Shown here: piece after piece, positions 34,499 through 42,860 of the stretch
Layout: each line of letters opens with the position of its first letter
Position numbering within the stretch: the first letter of the stretch is position 1
Source of the DNA: Streptomyces zhaozhouensis
GTDB lineage: Bacteria; Actinomycetota; Actinomycetes; Streptomycetales; Streptomycetaceae
Direction of reading: 5' to 3'
DNA length: 64,000 nt
NCBI RefSeq assembly: GCF_900230195.1
Contig: NZ_OCNE01000002.1
Coordinates: forward strand, 310,001 to 374,000
Made by a program: the position numbers and the translations under genes
Notes under the pieces: generated by a model
Database searches by the model: none
Seen by the model: only the letters and a program-made list of their open reading frames with translations
Told to the model about the DNA's origin: nothing

Positions 34499-34930
34499 TC
34501 AGGCGGAGCGCGGTCCCACGCCGAGCGCCTCGGTCGCCGTCGGGCTCAGCAGACAGCCGAGCACCAGCAGTGCCGAGGCCGCCAGCGGCAACGCCGCCAG
34601 CACCCAGCCCCCGCCGCTGCCGAGCAGCGTGAACGCGATCGGCAGCGCCAGCAGCTGCGCCATCACCCCAGGCCCCCGGCTCCACCTGCGCAGCCGCCAC
34701 AGTCCGTGGCCGGCGACCAGCGGCACCACGGCGAGCGCCAGCAGCGTCACCGACCCGCCGATCGCCTGGGTGAGGTCTCCGGGGTCCCCGACGATCGCCA
34801 GCACCAGGATCACCGCCCCCACCGCGGCCAGCACCGCCCCCTGCGCCCCGCAGACGGCGGCGGCGACCGCCACCCTGCGTGGCCGTTCGGCGTCCGTCCG
34901 TTCCGTGTCCCGCGCGCTCGTCTCGCTCAC
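34499..34930 (-). CDS. Small integral membrane protein
   Basis: A 143-residue membrane protein of unknown function, with an N-terminal cytoplasmic stretch rich in Glu, Arg and Thr and four hydrophobic helices (VAAAVCGAQGAVLAAVGAVILVLAIV spanning the first; LTQAIGGSVTLLALAVVPLVAG; VMAQLLALPIAFTLLG; and GWVLAALPLAASALLVLGCLL). The GTG at 34930 lacks a strong ribosome site. It is convergent with the sigma gene (12-base gap) and divergent from the lipid kinase. An equivalent small membrane protein sits here in other Streptomyces. Confidence 0.75.
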   Translation of the reverse strand: MSETSARDTERTDAERPRRVAVAAAVCGAQGAVLAAVGAVILVLAIVGDPGDLTQAIGGSVTLLALAVVPLVAGHGLWRLRRWSRGPGVMAQLLALPIAFTLLGSGGGWVLAALPLAASALLVLGCLLSPTATEALGVGPRSA

Positions 34931-34990
34931 CCGGCCAGGGTATAAGGCACCCGCGCCGCGCCCGGGGCGCGACCTGGGTACCCTGCACCC

Positions 34991-35959
34991 ATGCGCGCTC
35001 TTCTCGTGGTCAACCCGGTCGCCACCACCACCAGCGCGCGGACCAGAGACGTACTCACCCACGCGCTCGCCAGCGATCTCAAGCTGGACGTGGCCGCGAC
35101 CGAGTACCGCGGCCACGCGCGGCGGCTGGCCCGCGAGGCGGCGGAGGCCGGCACCGACGTGGTGATCGCGCTCGGCGGCGACGGCACCGTCAACGAGGTG
35201 GTCAACGGCCTGCTGCACAACGGGCCGGACCCCGACGGCGACCTGCCGAGGCTCGCCGTGGTACCCGGCGGCTCGACCAACGTCTTCGCCCGCGCCCTCG
35301 GCCTGCCCAACCACGCGGTGGAGGCCACGGGGGCGCTGCTGGACGCGCTGCACGCCGGCTCCGAGCGCACCATCGGCCTCGGCCTCGCCGGCGGGACACC
35401 GGGCACGCGGGACGCGGAGGTGCCGAGCCGCTGGTTCACCTTCTGTGCCGGGTACGGGTTCGACGCGGGGGTGATCGGCCGCGTGGAGGGGCAGCGCGAG
35501 CGCGGCAAACGTTCCACACACGCCCTTTACGTGCGCCAGGCCATGCGGCAGTTCCTCGGCGACCGCCAACGCACCCAGGGCAGCATCGTGTTGCGCCGGG
35601 AGGGCCAGGAGCCGGTGGAGGGACTGGTGTTGTCGATAGTCTGCAACACGGCGCCCTGGACCTTCCTGGGCAACAAGCCGATGTACGCGGCCCCCCGCGC
35701 GTCGTTCGACACCGCGCTCGACGTCCTCGGCCTCTCCCGCCTCTCCTCCGCCGCCGTCACCCGCTACGGCACCCAGCTCCTGCGCTCAAGCCCGGATCGA
35801 GGCCCACATGGCCGACATGTGGTGTCGTTGCATGACGAAACGGAGTTCACCTTGCAATCGCAGGTGCCACTGCCGTTTCAGCTTGATGGTGACCACCTGG
35901 GACTGCGAAACAGCGTCTCCTTCACAGGCGTGCGCCGTGCACTGCGTGTGATTGTGTGA
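34991..35959 (+). CDS. Diacylglycerol kinase family lipid kinase
   Basis: A 322-residue lipid kinase. The N-terminal LLVVNPVATTTSARTRDVL, the catalytic loop VVIALGGDGTVNEVVNG and the later LAVVPGGSTNVFARALGLP are the DAGK/YegS hallmarks. The C-terminal beta-sandwich is present (ETEFTLQSQVPLPFQLDGDHLG). It probably phosphorylates diacylglycerol or a related lipid at the membrane. A long, low-GC gap follows before wblE. Confidence 0.92.
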   Translation: MRALLVVNPVATTTSARTRDVLTHALASDLKLDVAATEYRGHARRLAREAAEAGTDVVIALGGDGTVNEVVNGLLHNGPDPDGDLPRLAVVPGGSTNVFARALGLPNHAVEATGALLDALHAGSERTIGLGLAGGTPGTRDAEVPSRWFTFCAGYGFDAGVIGRVEGQRERGKRSTHALYVRQAMRQFLGDRQRTQGSIVLRREGQEPVEGLVLSIVCNTAPWTFLGNKPMYAAPRASFDTALDVLGLSRLSSAAVTRYGTQLLRSSPDRGPHGRHVVSLHDETEFTLQSQVPLPFQLDGDHLGLRNSVSFTGVRRALRVIV

Positions 35960-36294
35960 GCGGAAGCGCCAAAAGTCCTTGTAGTCGAACGTTTAGCGCA
36001 GACTCCACCCAAGGGAATTAGGGTTGTGAGCTAGGCGACACCAAGGATTCAAAAAAAACTTCTCGGAAGGGGTTGTATCCGCCGCCGAGGTTTGCGAGTC
36101 TCTTCATGGCGATCGGGACGGCCAAACCCCAAGGCCCCCTTGAGAGCCCGAATCCTTCCTCCTCGTCCTTCGGGATCGCAGTGAGGCCCTCACCCAGAGT
36201 GACGTTTGTCGACACTCTTCCCTCGTGGGGGGATTCGTGAAAGCGTTCACATTCACAAGCAATGTAACTGCCACATGCAGGAGATGGAGCAGAC
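35960..36294 (+). promoter_or_regulatory. 335-base upstream region of wblE
   Basis: No gene is seen here. The stretch is clearly less GC-rich than its neighbours, with an eight-A run at 36051-36058 and a palindrome-containing segment TTCACATTCACAAGCAATG near 36246. The length and composition suggest a long regulated promoter/leader for wblE. The gap before wblE is also long and conserved in relatives as far as I recall. Exact -10/-35 boxes could not be fixed. Confidence 0.45.
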
Positions 36295-36552
36295 ATGGAC
36301 TGGCGTCACAACGCCGTTTGCCGCGAGGAAGACCCCGAGCTCTTCTTCCCCATCGGCAACACCGGTCCCGCGCTGCTGCAGATCGAGGAAGCCAAGGCCG
36401 TCTGCCGCCGCTGCCCCGTGATGGAGCAGTGCCTGCAGTGGGCTCTGGAGTCCGGTCAGGACTCCGGCGTCTGGGGCGGCATGAGCGAGGACGAGCGCCG
36501 TGCGATGAAGCGTCGCGCCGCTCGCAACCGGGCGCGTAAGGCCACCGCCTGA
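36295..36552 (+). CDS. wblE: WhiB-family iron-sulfur regulator WblE
   Basis: An 85-residue WhiB-like protein. Four cysteines that bind a [4Fe-4S] cluster are C9, C37, C40 and C46 (CRRCPVMEQC); the GVWGG turn at residues 58-62 and a basic C-terminal tail (RRAMKRRAARNRARKATA) complete the family pattern. It regulates transcription by binding sigma region 4 and responds to redox state. The position next to the sigH-like and lipid-kinase genes fits wblE, the essential or near-essential member in Streptomyces. A strong terminator follows. Confidence 0.95.
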   Translation: MDWRHNAVCREEDPELFFPIGNTGPALLQIEEAKAVCRRCPVMEQCLQWALESGQDSGVWGGMSEDERRAMKRRAARNRARKATA

Positions 36553-36632
36553 CAGGCTCACCGCCACCACCTTCGCTGCCGCGAGCCGCAGCACCCGCAC
36601 CACCGTCGGTGCACATCGCGTAGGACGTGATG

Positions 36633-36674
36633 AGCCCCGGCGTCCGGCCGAACACCGGCCAGGACGCCGGGGCT
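36633..36674. terminator. Terminator hairpin after wblE
   Basis: AGCCCCGGCGTCC and GGACGCCGGGGCT pair perfectly, with an inner GGCC/GGCC extension, between convergent wblE and the sensor kinase. Confidence 0.85.
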
Positions 36675-36717
36675 TAGTGCTGCCCGCGCGATCCCCGGAC
36701 GGACGAATCCGACGCCA

Positions 36718-36797
36718 CGTCAACTCCACGCGCCCCGGCGACCGTCAACGCGGCGCCACCGGAAACCGTCAACGCGGCGCCTCGTCAACTCGGCGCC
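36718..36797. repeat. Short tandem repeat array around CGTCAAC-CGGCGCC
   Basis: Four units built on CGTCAAC followed by a GC-rich block: 36718-36734 (degenerate), 36741-36757 and 36765-36781 (identical ACCGTCAACGCGGCGCC), and 36783-36797 (one mismatch). They lie at the 3' end of the histidine kinase gene. Confidence 0.8.
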
Positions 36798-36810
36798 GGA
36801 TCTTCACCCT

Positions 36811-38295
36811 TCAGCGCTTCTCGGGTTGCAGCGGCAGATCGAGGATCACCCGGGTGCCGCCCCCCTCGGCCGGCAGCATGTCGAAGCGGCCGCCCAACTC
36901 CCCCTCGACCAGCGTCCGCACGATCTGGAGCCCGAGGTTGCCCCCGCCCCGCGGGTCGAACCCCTCCGGCAGCCCCCGGCCGTCGTCCTCGACGGTGACC
37001 AGCAGTCGGCTCGGTCCGCGCGGCACGTCGGTGCGGGAGGCCAGCACGTCGATGGCGCCCCGCTCCCCCGGGCCGAAGCCGTGCTCCAGCGCGTTCTGCA
37101 GCACCTCGGTGAGCACCATGGAGAGCGGCGTGGCGGTCTCCGCGTCCAGAATGCCGAAACGCCCGCTGCGGCGGCCCACCACCCGTCCCTCGGGGGAGAG
37201 TTCGGCGACCATCGCGATCACCCGGTCGGCGATCTCGTCGAACTCCACGCGCTCGTCGAGGTTCTGTGAAAGCGTCTCGTGCACGATGGCGATCGAGCCG
37301 ACCCGGCGCACCGCCTCCTCCAGCGCGGCCCGCGCGTTGGAGTCCCCGGCCGCGCCGATGCGGCGCGCCTGGAGGCGCAGCAGCGCGGCGACGGTCTGCA
37401 GGTTGTTCTTCACCCGGTGGTGGATCTCCCGGATGGTCGCGTCCTTGGTGATGAGTTCGCGTTCCCTGCGCCGCAACTCGGTCACATCGCGCAGAAGTAT
37501 CAACGAACCGATCCGTTCGCCTTTCGGCTTGAGCGGAATGGCGCGGAGTTGGATCACGCAGTCGGCGCCCTCGATCTCGGTCTCCCGAGGCGCCCAGCCG
37601 CTGGCCAGCTTCACCAGGGACTCGTCGACCGGCCCCCGGGTGGGGGCCAGGTCCGCGGTGGTCGGGCCGAGCGGCAGCCCCACCAGGTCGGCGGCGAGGC
37701 CCAGCCGGTGGTAGGCGGAGAGCGCGTTGGGACTGGCGTACTGCACGGTGCCCTCGGCGTCCAGCCGGATGAAGCCGTCGCCGACCCGGGGCGCCCGGTC
37801 CATCCCGACCTGCTGCCCGGGGAACGGGAACGCGCCGCCGGCGATCATCTGCGCGAGGTCGGACGCGCTCTGCAGGTAGGTGAGTTCGAGCCGGCTGGGG
37901 GTGCGCACGGTCAGCAGGTTGGTGTTCCTCGCGATCACCCCGAGCACCCGGCCCTCCCTGCGCACCGGGATCGACTCCACGCGCACCGGCACCTCCTCGC
38001 GCCACTCCGGATCGCCCTCGCGCACGATCCGTCCCTCGTCCAGCGCGACGTCCAGCAGCGGGCGCCGGCCCCTGGGGACCAGGTGGCCGACCATGTCGTC
38101 CTGGTAGGAGGTGGGACCGGTGTTGGGACGCATCTGGGCGACGGAGACGTAGCGGGTGCCGTCCTCGGTCGGCAGCCACAGGACCAGGTCCGCGAAGGAG
38201 AGGTCGGAGAGGAGCTGCCACTCGGAGACGAGGAGGTGCAGCCACTCCAGGTCTCCGGTCCCCAGGTCGGTGTGCTGACGTACGAGATCGTTCAT
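36811..38295 (-). CDS. PAS/GAF-domain sensor histidine kinase, PdtaS type
   Basis: A 494-residue cytoplasmic kinase. The N-terminal ~150 residues are a GAF-like sensor (LLSDLSFADLVLWLPTEDG), followed by a PAS domain (FIRLDAEGTVQYASPNALSAYHR, then LRAIPLKPKGERIGSLILLRD). The HisKA_2 phosphoacceptor is IREIHHRVKNNLQTVAALL, and the ATPase domain has VLTEVLQNALEHGFG and DDGRGLPEGFD. This kinase class pairs with an ANTAR-type response regulator, which is not in the window. ATG 38295 (MNDLVRQH) is chosen by similarity; GTG 38304 is possible. Confidence 0.9.
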   Translation of the reverse strand: MNDLVRQHTDLGTGDLEWLHLLVSEWQLLSDLSFADLVLWLPTEDGTRYVSVAQMRPNTGPTSYQDDMVGHLVPRGRRPLLDVALDEGRIVREGDPEWREEVPVRVESIPVRREGRVLGVIARNTNLLTVRTPSRLELTYLQSASDLAQMIAGGAFPFPGQQVGMDRAPRVGDGFIRLDAEGTVQYASPNALSAYHRLGLAADLVGLPLGPTTADLAPTRGPVDESLVKLASGWAPRETEIEGADCVIQLRAIPLKPKGERIGSLILLRDVTELRRRERELITKDATIREIHHRVKNNLQTVAALLRLQARRIGAAGDSNARAALEEAVRRVGSIAIVHETLSQNLDERVEFDEIADRVIAMVAELSPEGRVVGRRSGRFGILDAETATPLSMVLTEVLQNALEHGFGPGERGAIDVLASRTDVPRGPSRLLVTVEDDGRGLPEGFDPRGGGNLGLQIVRTLVEGELGGRFDMLPAEGGGTRVILDLPLQPEKR

Positions 38296-38399
38296 GGAGG
38301 GCACACCTGGAGCTTACCGGCGTACGCCTTGAGACGGTTCGGATGCGCCTTGTGATCAACTTGTGACGGGGAACGACGAAAACGGGCGGGAAGTCCGTT

Positions 38400-38570
38400 C
38401 AGAGCATGGACACATGGGAGCCGCGCGGTCCAGAATGAGGGAACCTCGGACTTCTGTCCTCCCCGCACAGGAGGGCAGAGCGGGGCCCGGCGCTCTCTGC
38501 CCTGACGGCGTCCCGGGCCCATATCGCTCCGGGCTGCGGTGCCAAGAGGGTTGAGGGTCCCTCTTCGGTG
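38400..38570. ncRNA. Structured intergenic RNA candidate (scr5239-like position)
   Basis: The gap upstream of the sensor kinase holds several strong helices. CTGTCCTCC (38454-38462) pairs with GGAGGGCAG (38470-38478); GGGCAGAG (38473-38480) can instead pair with CTCTGCCC (38495-38502), so the two are mutually exclusive. CCCGG/CCGGG (38512-38533) and AAGAGGG/CCCTCTT (38544-38565) follow. In S. coelicolor the sRNA scr5239 comes from the gap beside the orthologous kinase gene; identity and strand here are inferred. Confidence 0.4.
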
Positions 38571-38597
38571 CCGCGGCCCGTGGGTGGCCCCGGGGCA

Positions 38598-39230
38598 TCA
38601 CCCCGCCGGCGTCTCCGGCTCCTCCCGCAGCTCCGCCGGCCACGCGCGCATCGCGAGCTCCGCCACCGACCGCAGCTCCTCGGCGCCCGCGCCGTCCCGC
38701 GCCTGCTGGCTCATCCCCTGCATCACGGCCCCCGCGTAGCGGCCGAGCGCGTCGGCGTCGACGTCCTCGGGCAGCACGCCGGCGGCGATGTCCACCCTGA
38801 TCCGGGAGCTGAAGGCGCGGGCGTTCCCCTCGCGCACGACGCGCAGCTTCTCCGCGATCTCGCGGTCGGAGTCCTGGTAGTTGGTGGCGGCGGAGATGAT
38901 CAGACAGCCGGCGGGGCGGCCCGGCACGGCGTACTCGTCCGCCGCCCGGCGCAGCACCCGCTCCACGGCCCGGCGGGCGGTCGGCTCCTCCGCCATGGCC
39001 TGACCGACGAAGGAGCCGTAGGTCTCCACGTAGTGCGCCACGACCTCCTCGAAGAGGGTGCGCTTGTCCCCGAACGCCGCGTAGAGGCTGGGGGCCCCGA
39101 TGCCGAGGGCGGCGGTGAGGTCGGAGATCGAGGTGGCCCCGTAGCCGTGCCGCCAGAAGACATGGGTGGCCCGCTCCAGCGCGGTGTCGCGGTCAAAGGA
39201 GCGGGGGCGTCCACGCGATCGGGTGACCAT
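38598..39230 (-). CDS. TetR/AcrR family transcriptional regulator
   Basis: A 210-residue repressor. The N-terminal helix-turn-helix is clear: DTALERATHVFWRHGYGATSIS, then DLTAALGIGAPSLYAAFGDKRTLFEEVV. The C-terminal ligand domain (RPAGCLIISAATNYQDSDREIAEKL) is of the TetR_C type found beside SDR genes. It is divergent from an SDR oxidoreductase with paired inverted repeats between them, so it probably represses that gene and itself. Confidence 0.92.
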   Translation of the reverse strand: MVTRSRGRPRSFDRDTALERATHVFWRHGYGATSISDLTAALGIGAPSLYAAFGDKRTLFEEVVAHYVETYGSFVGQAMAEEPTARRAVERVLRRAADEYAVPGRPAGCLIISAATNYQDSDREIAEKLRVVREGNARAFSSRIRVDIAAGVLPEDVDADALGRYAGAVMQGMSQQARDGAGAEELRSVAELAMRAWPAELREEPETPAG

Positions 39231-39265
39231 GCGCCGAATTCTATAGCGCCTCTTCCAGAAGTGCT

Positions 39266-39309
39266 GCTACGGTTCTTTCTGTAGCGATCACTAGCTATTT
39301 CCAGGTAGC
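39266..39309. promoter_or_regulatory. Paired inverted repeats in TetR/SDR intergenic region
   Basis: GCTAC-N10-GTAGC (39266-39285) and GCTA-N8-TAGC (39294-39309) lie between the divergent tetR and SDR genes. The shared GCTA..TAGC arms suggest two half-related operator sites for the TetR protein. Confidence 0.5.
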
Positions 39310-39335
39310 GGGATTCCAGGGGAGAGGTGTGTCTC

Positions 39336-40091
39336 ATGAGCACGCTCAAGGGCAGGACGGCACTGGTCACGGGGGGCAGCCGGGGCATCGGACGGGGCAT
39401 CGCCGAGCGGCTGGCACGGGACGGGGCGCGTGTCGCGGTCCACTACGGGGAGCGGAAGGAGGCGGCAGAGAAGACGGTCGCGGCGATCGAGGCGGCGGGC
39501 GGCAGCGCGTTCGCGCTGCGCGCCCGGCTCGGGGAGCCGGGGGACGCCGAGGCGCTCTGGGCCGCCTTCGACCAGGAGGCCGACGGTCTGGACATCCTGG
39601 TGAACAACGCGGGTATCGCCGGCACGGCCGGGATCGCCGGCACCGATCGCGAGGAGTTCGACCGGCTGCACGCGGTCAACGTGCGGGCCCCGTTCTTCGT
39701 CATCCAGCAGGGGCTCTCCCGGCTGCGGGACGGCGGCCGGATCGTCACCCTCTCCTCCGGGGCGGCCCAGCGCCCCGGGATGATGCCCGACCTGGTCGCC
39801 TACACGATGACCAAGGCCGCCGTCGAGGCCCTGACGGCTGCCCTGGCAAGGGAGTTGGGCCCGCGAGGGATCACGGTCAACGCGGTCTCCCCCGGCATCG
39901 TCGACACGGAGATGAACGCACGGCTCGCTCTGGACGACCCGTCGAGCCGAGCGGCGATCGCGGAGCTGTCGCCGCTCGGCGAGGTGGGGAGCCCGGCACA
40001 CATAGCGGACGTGGTGGCGTTTCTCGCCTCGGCCGACTCCCGCTGGGTGACGGGCCAGTCGATCGACGCCACCGGAGGGACGCTGCTGTGA
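39336..40091 (+). CDS. SDR family oxidoreductase
   Basis: A 251-residue classical short-chain dehydrogenase. Cofactor motif TGGSRGIGRGIAERLA, NNAGIAG, the serine in VTLSSGAAQRPG, and the catalytic YTMTKAAVEALT are all present; the C-terminal end GQSIDATGGTLL is typical. An Arg in SRGIG followed later by HYGERKEA suggests NADPH preference. ATG 39336 was chosen; an in-frame GTG at 39327 lacks spacing. Likely controlled by the divergent TetR gene. Substrate unknown. Confidence 0.92.
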   Translation: MSTLKGRTALVTGGSRGIGRGIAERLARDGARVAVHYGERKEAAEKTVAAIEAAGGSAFALRARLGEPGDAEALWAAFDQEADGLDILVNNAGIAGTAGIAGTDREEFDRLHAVNVRAPFFVIQQGLSRLRDGGRIVTLSSGAAQRPGMMPDLVAYTMTKAAVEALTAALARELGPRGITVNAVSPGIVDTEMNARLALDDPSSRAAIAELSPLGEVGSPAHIADVVAFLASADSRWVTGQSIDATGGTLL

Positions 40092-40112
40092 CTCCTCCCG
40101 GGGCAGGCCGGG

Positions 40113-41165
40113 TCAGTGGGTCTCGGTGACCTTGGCCAGGGCGCGAGGGGCGTCGGGGTCCTGGCCCCTGGCCCGGGTCACCTCGTAGGCGAGAAGCTGG
40201 AGCGGCATGATCTCCAGGATCGGCTGGAGCTCCTCGGCAAGGTCGTCGGTCGGCAGCGCGAAGCCGGCCGACGCCCCGGTCAGCGCCTTCCGGGGACCGA
40301 CCACCATCAGGTCGGCACCCCGGTCGGTGAGCCGCTCCAGCACGGGGCGCAGCGCCTCGCCGGCGCGGCCGTCGGGGACCACCGCGATCACCGGGAAGAT
40401 GTTGTCCACCATCGCCAGCGGGCCGTGGAGCAGGTCGGCGCCGGAGTAGGCCAGGGCCGGCACATAGCTGGTCTCCATCAGCTTGAGCGCGGCCTCCCTG
40501 GCCGTCGGATAGCCGTAGCCGCGGGAGGTGAGGACCATGCGTTCGGCGAAGCGGTAGCGGGCGGCGAGCGAGCGCACCTCGTCCTGGCGGGCGAGGACCC
40601 GTTCGGCCAGCTCGGGCAGCCGGGCCGCGGCCAGGGTGCCGTCATCGCCGCCCAGGGCGGTGACGAAGAGATGGAGCGCCAGCAGCTCGGCCGTGTAGGT
40701 CTTGGTGGCGGGAAGCGCCTTCTCAGGTCCGGCGAGCACGTCGATGGCGTACTCGCTGGCGGCGACCAGCGGGGAGTCCGGGTTGTTGGTGACGGCGAGG
40801 GTGATGGCCCCGGCCTCGCGGGCCGCGGTGGTGGAGGCGACCAGGTCCGGCGAGCCGCCGGACTGGCTGACGGCGATCACCAGCACGTCGCGCAGGTCCG
40901 GCTTGGCGCCGTAGGCGGTGGTGGTGGACATGGAGGTGAGACCACAGGGGAGTCCCCGTTCGATCTCCAGGAGGTACTTGGCGTAGAGCGCGGCGTTGTC
41001 GGAGGTGCCACGCCCGGTGAGTTGGACGAAGCGCGGGCGACGCGCCGCGATGTCCCGCGCCACCTCGGCGATGCGGGGTGCGCCGTCTTGCAACAGGCGG
41101 CGCAGCACGGCGGGTTGTTCGGTCATCTCGGCGAGCATCAGCCGGCCTGGCTCGGTCGCGGACAT
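40113..41165 (-). CDS. SIS-domain sugar-phosphate isomerase/deaminase (GlmS/AgaS-like)
   Basis: A 350-residue protein with two SIS domains, recognised by TGRGTSDNAALYAKYLLE, VIAVSQSGGSPDLVAST (first domain) and VLTSRGYGYPTAREAALKLMETSY, HGPLAMVD (second domain). It resembles the isomerase half of GlmS without the glutaminase domain. Such proteins next to das genes act on glucosamine-6-phosphate or related amino-sugar phosphates as deaminase/isomerase, feeding chitobiose and GlcNAc into glycolysis. It is transcribed like the GH3 gene and is 117 bases downstream of it. Confidence 0.85.
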   Translation of the reverse strand: MSATEPGRLMLAEMTEQPAVLRRLLQDGAPRIAEVARDIAARRPRFVQLTGRGTSDNAALYAKYLLEIERGLPCGLTSMSTTTAYGAKPDLRDVLVIAVSQSGGSPDLVASTTAAREAGAITLAVTNNPDSPLVAASEYAIDVLAGPEKALPATKTYTAELLALHLFVTALGGDDGTLAAARLPELAERVLARQDEVRSLAARYRFAERMVLTSRGYGYPTAREAALKLMETSYVPALAYSGADLLHGPLAMVDNIFPVIAVVPDGRAGEALRPVLERLTDRGADLMVVGPRKALTGASAGFALPTDDLAEELQPILEIMPLQLLAYEVTRARGQDPDAPRALAKVTETH

Positions 41166-41282
41166 CGTGTGGTTCTCCCAGCCGGAGTGGTGCGGACGGA
41201 GTGCGGGAAGGGCAGGGGGCGGCGCCCCGCGCGCCCTGGAGCAGGGGCGCGGGGGCGGCAGCGGCTGCCGGGCGTGCGGGGC

Positions 41283-42854
41283 CTAACCGGGCAGGGCCGA
41301 GGGCGTCTCCTGGTCGGGTCGGTGACCGGTCAGGGCCTCGGCGGCGGCCTGGGCGCAGACGCGGGCCGCGCCGTAGGTGGCCAGATGGGTCGCGCCGACG
41401 GGCGCCGCGTGCGGGACGCCCATCTCCACGACGACGGTGTCGGGGCGGGCGGCGACGAGTTCGGTCACGGTGTCGGCCATCCAGGTGTGCCGGTGGCGGT
41501 CCCTGACGACCGCGACCAGATGACGCTCCCCCGCCGCCGCCAGCACCTCCTCGGCCAGCCCGGCCGAGCCGGCGCGCTGGGCGTCGGCGGCGGCGTGGGC
41601 GCTGACGGTGGTGCCGGGGAGCAGTCGGGTCAGTTCGGCGCCGGGGCCCCAGGGGGTCTCCTCCCCCACGGCGATGTTGGCCGCCGGGCTGAGGGTGGCC
41701 ACGTGGGCCGGCCCGGTCAGCGGCCGGAGCGGGCCGTCCTCGGCCCGGCTGATGCGCACCGCGCGGCGGGCGGCGGTCAGCCCGATGCCGCTCACCTCCG
41801 GGGCGGCGGCGGGGTGGGCGCGCGCGGTGGCGGTCCAGCGGCCGAGGGCGCGGACGCGCTCGGCCGCGTCGTGGAGACGCTCCTCGGGCAGTTGGCCGGA
41901 GCGGACGGCGTTGATCAGGGCGTCGCGCAGGCGCAGCACCTCCGCCTCGTCGGAGGGCGTGCCCCCGATGCACAGCGCGTCGGCGCCGGCCGCGACGGCC
42001 AGGACGCAGCCCTGCTCCAGGCCGTGGGTGCCGGCGACGGCCCGCATCTCGATGGCGTCGGTGTAGATCAGCCCGTCGAAGCCGAGGCCGCCCTCGGCGA
42101 CCGGGGCGCGCAGCAGGCCGCCCAGCACGGCGGGGCTCAGGGTGCCGGGGCGGTCGGGGTCGAGCGCCGGCACCAGGATGTGGGCGCTCATCACGCAGCG
42201 GCTGCCGGCGGCTATCGCCGCGCGGAAGGGCTCCAGTTCCCGCTCGTGGAGGGTGGTCAGGTCGATGTCGATGCGCGGCAGCGCGTGGTGCGAGTCGACG
42301 TTGGTGTTGCCGTGCCCCGGGAAGTGCTTGACGCAGGCGGCGACGCCGGCGGACTGGAGTCCCTCCACGTAGGCGACGGTGTGCCGGGCGACCAGGCCCG
42401 GCTCCTCGCCGAAGGACCGGACGCCGATGACGGGGTTCTCCGGGTCGGAGTTGATGTCGGCCGACGGCGCCCAGTTGACGTTGACCCCGCAGGCGGCGAG
42501 CCTGCGGCCGATCTCGGCGGCGACCTCGCGGGTGAGGTCCGGGTCGTCCACGCTGCCCAGCGCGTGGTTGCCCGGCACGGAGGAGCCGCCGTGCACGTCG
42601 AGACGGGTGACGTCCCCGCCCTCCTCGTCGACGGCCACCAGCACGTCGGGGCGTGCCTCGCGCAGGTGCGCGGTCAGTTCGGCGAGTTGCTCGGTGGAGA
42701 CCACGTTTCTGCCGAAGAGCCCGACGCCGGTCATCCCGTTCTCCAGCTGGGCCAGCAGCCAGTCGGGCGCGCGGTGGGTACCGGCGAAGGTGGGTTGCAG
42801 AACGGCCAGCGCGTCCCTGGTGAGGGTGTCGGAGTCGGGTACCACGGTGGTCAT
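41283..42854 (-). CDS. GH3 family beta-N-acetylhexosaminidase
   Basis: A 523-residue family-3 glycoside hydrolase of the NagZ type. The diagnostic motif KHFPGHGNTNVDSHHALP supplies the His/Asp pair for catalysis; VDEEGGDVTRL and FDGLIYTDAIEM (aspartate nucleophile) are also present. No signal peptide is seen, so it should cleave imported chitobiose or cell-wall amino sugars in the cytoplasm. It follows dasC by 6 bases and belongs to the das operon; in S. coelicolor the gene in this place has been called dasD. Confidence 0.9.
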   Translation of the reverse strand: MTTVVPDSDTLTRDALAVLQPTFAGTHRAPDWLLAQLENGMTGVGLFGRNVVSTEQLAELTAHLREARPDVLVAVDEEGGDVTRLDVHGGSSVPGNHALGSVDDPDLTREVAAEIGRRLAACGVNVNWAPSADINSDPENPVIGVRSFGEEPGLVARHTVAYVEGLQSAGVAACVKHFPGHGNTNVDSHHALPRIDIDLTTLHERELEPFRAAIAAGSRCVMSAHILVPALDPDRPGTLSPAVLGGLLRAPVAEGGLGFDGLIYTDAIEMRAVAGTHGLEQGCVLAVAAGADALCIGGTPSDEAEVLRLRDALINAVRSGQLPEERLHDAAERVRALGRWTATARAHPAAAPEVSGIGLTAARRAVRISRAEDGPLRPLTGPAHVATLSPAANIAVGEETPWGPGAELTRLLPGTTVSAHAAADAQRAGSAGLAEEVLAAAGERHLVAVVRDRHRHTWMADTVTELVAARPDTVVVEMGVPHAAPVGATHLATYGAARVCAQAAAEALTGHRPDQETPSALPG

Positions 42855-42860
42855 GGAGCG

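Noticed and set aside
36018-36296. 92-codon minus-strand ORF upstream of wblE
   Set aside because: No domain, and the region looks like a regulatory leader of wblE.
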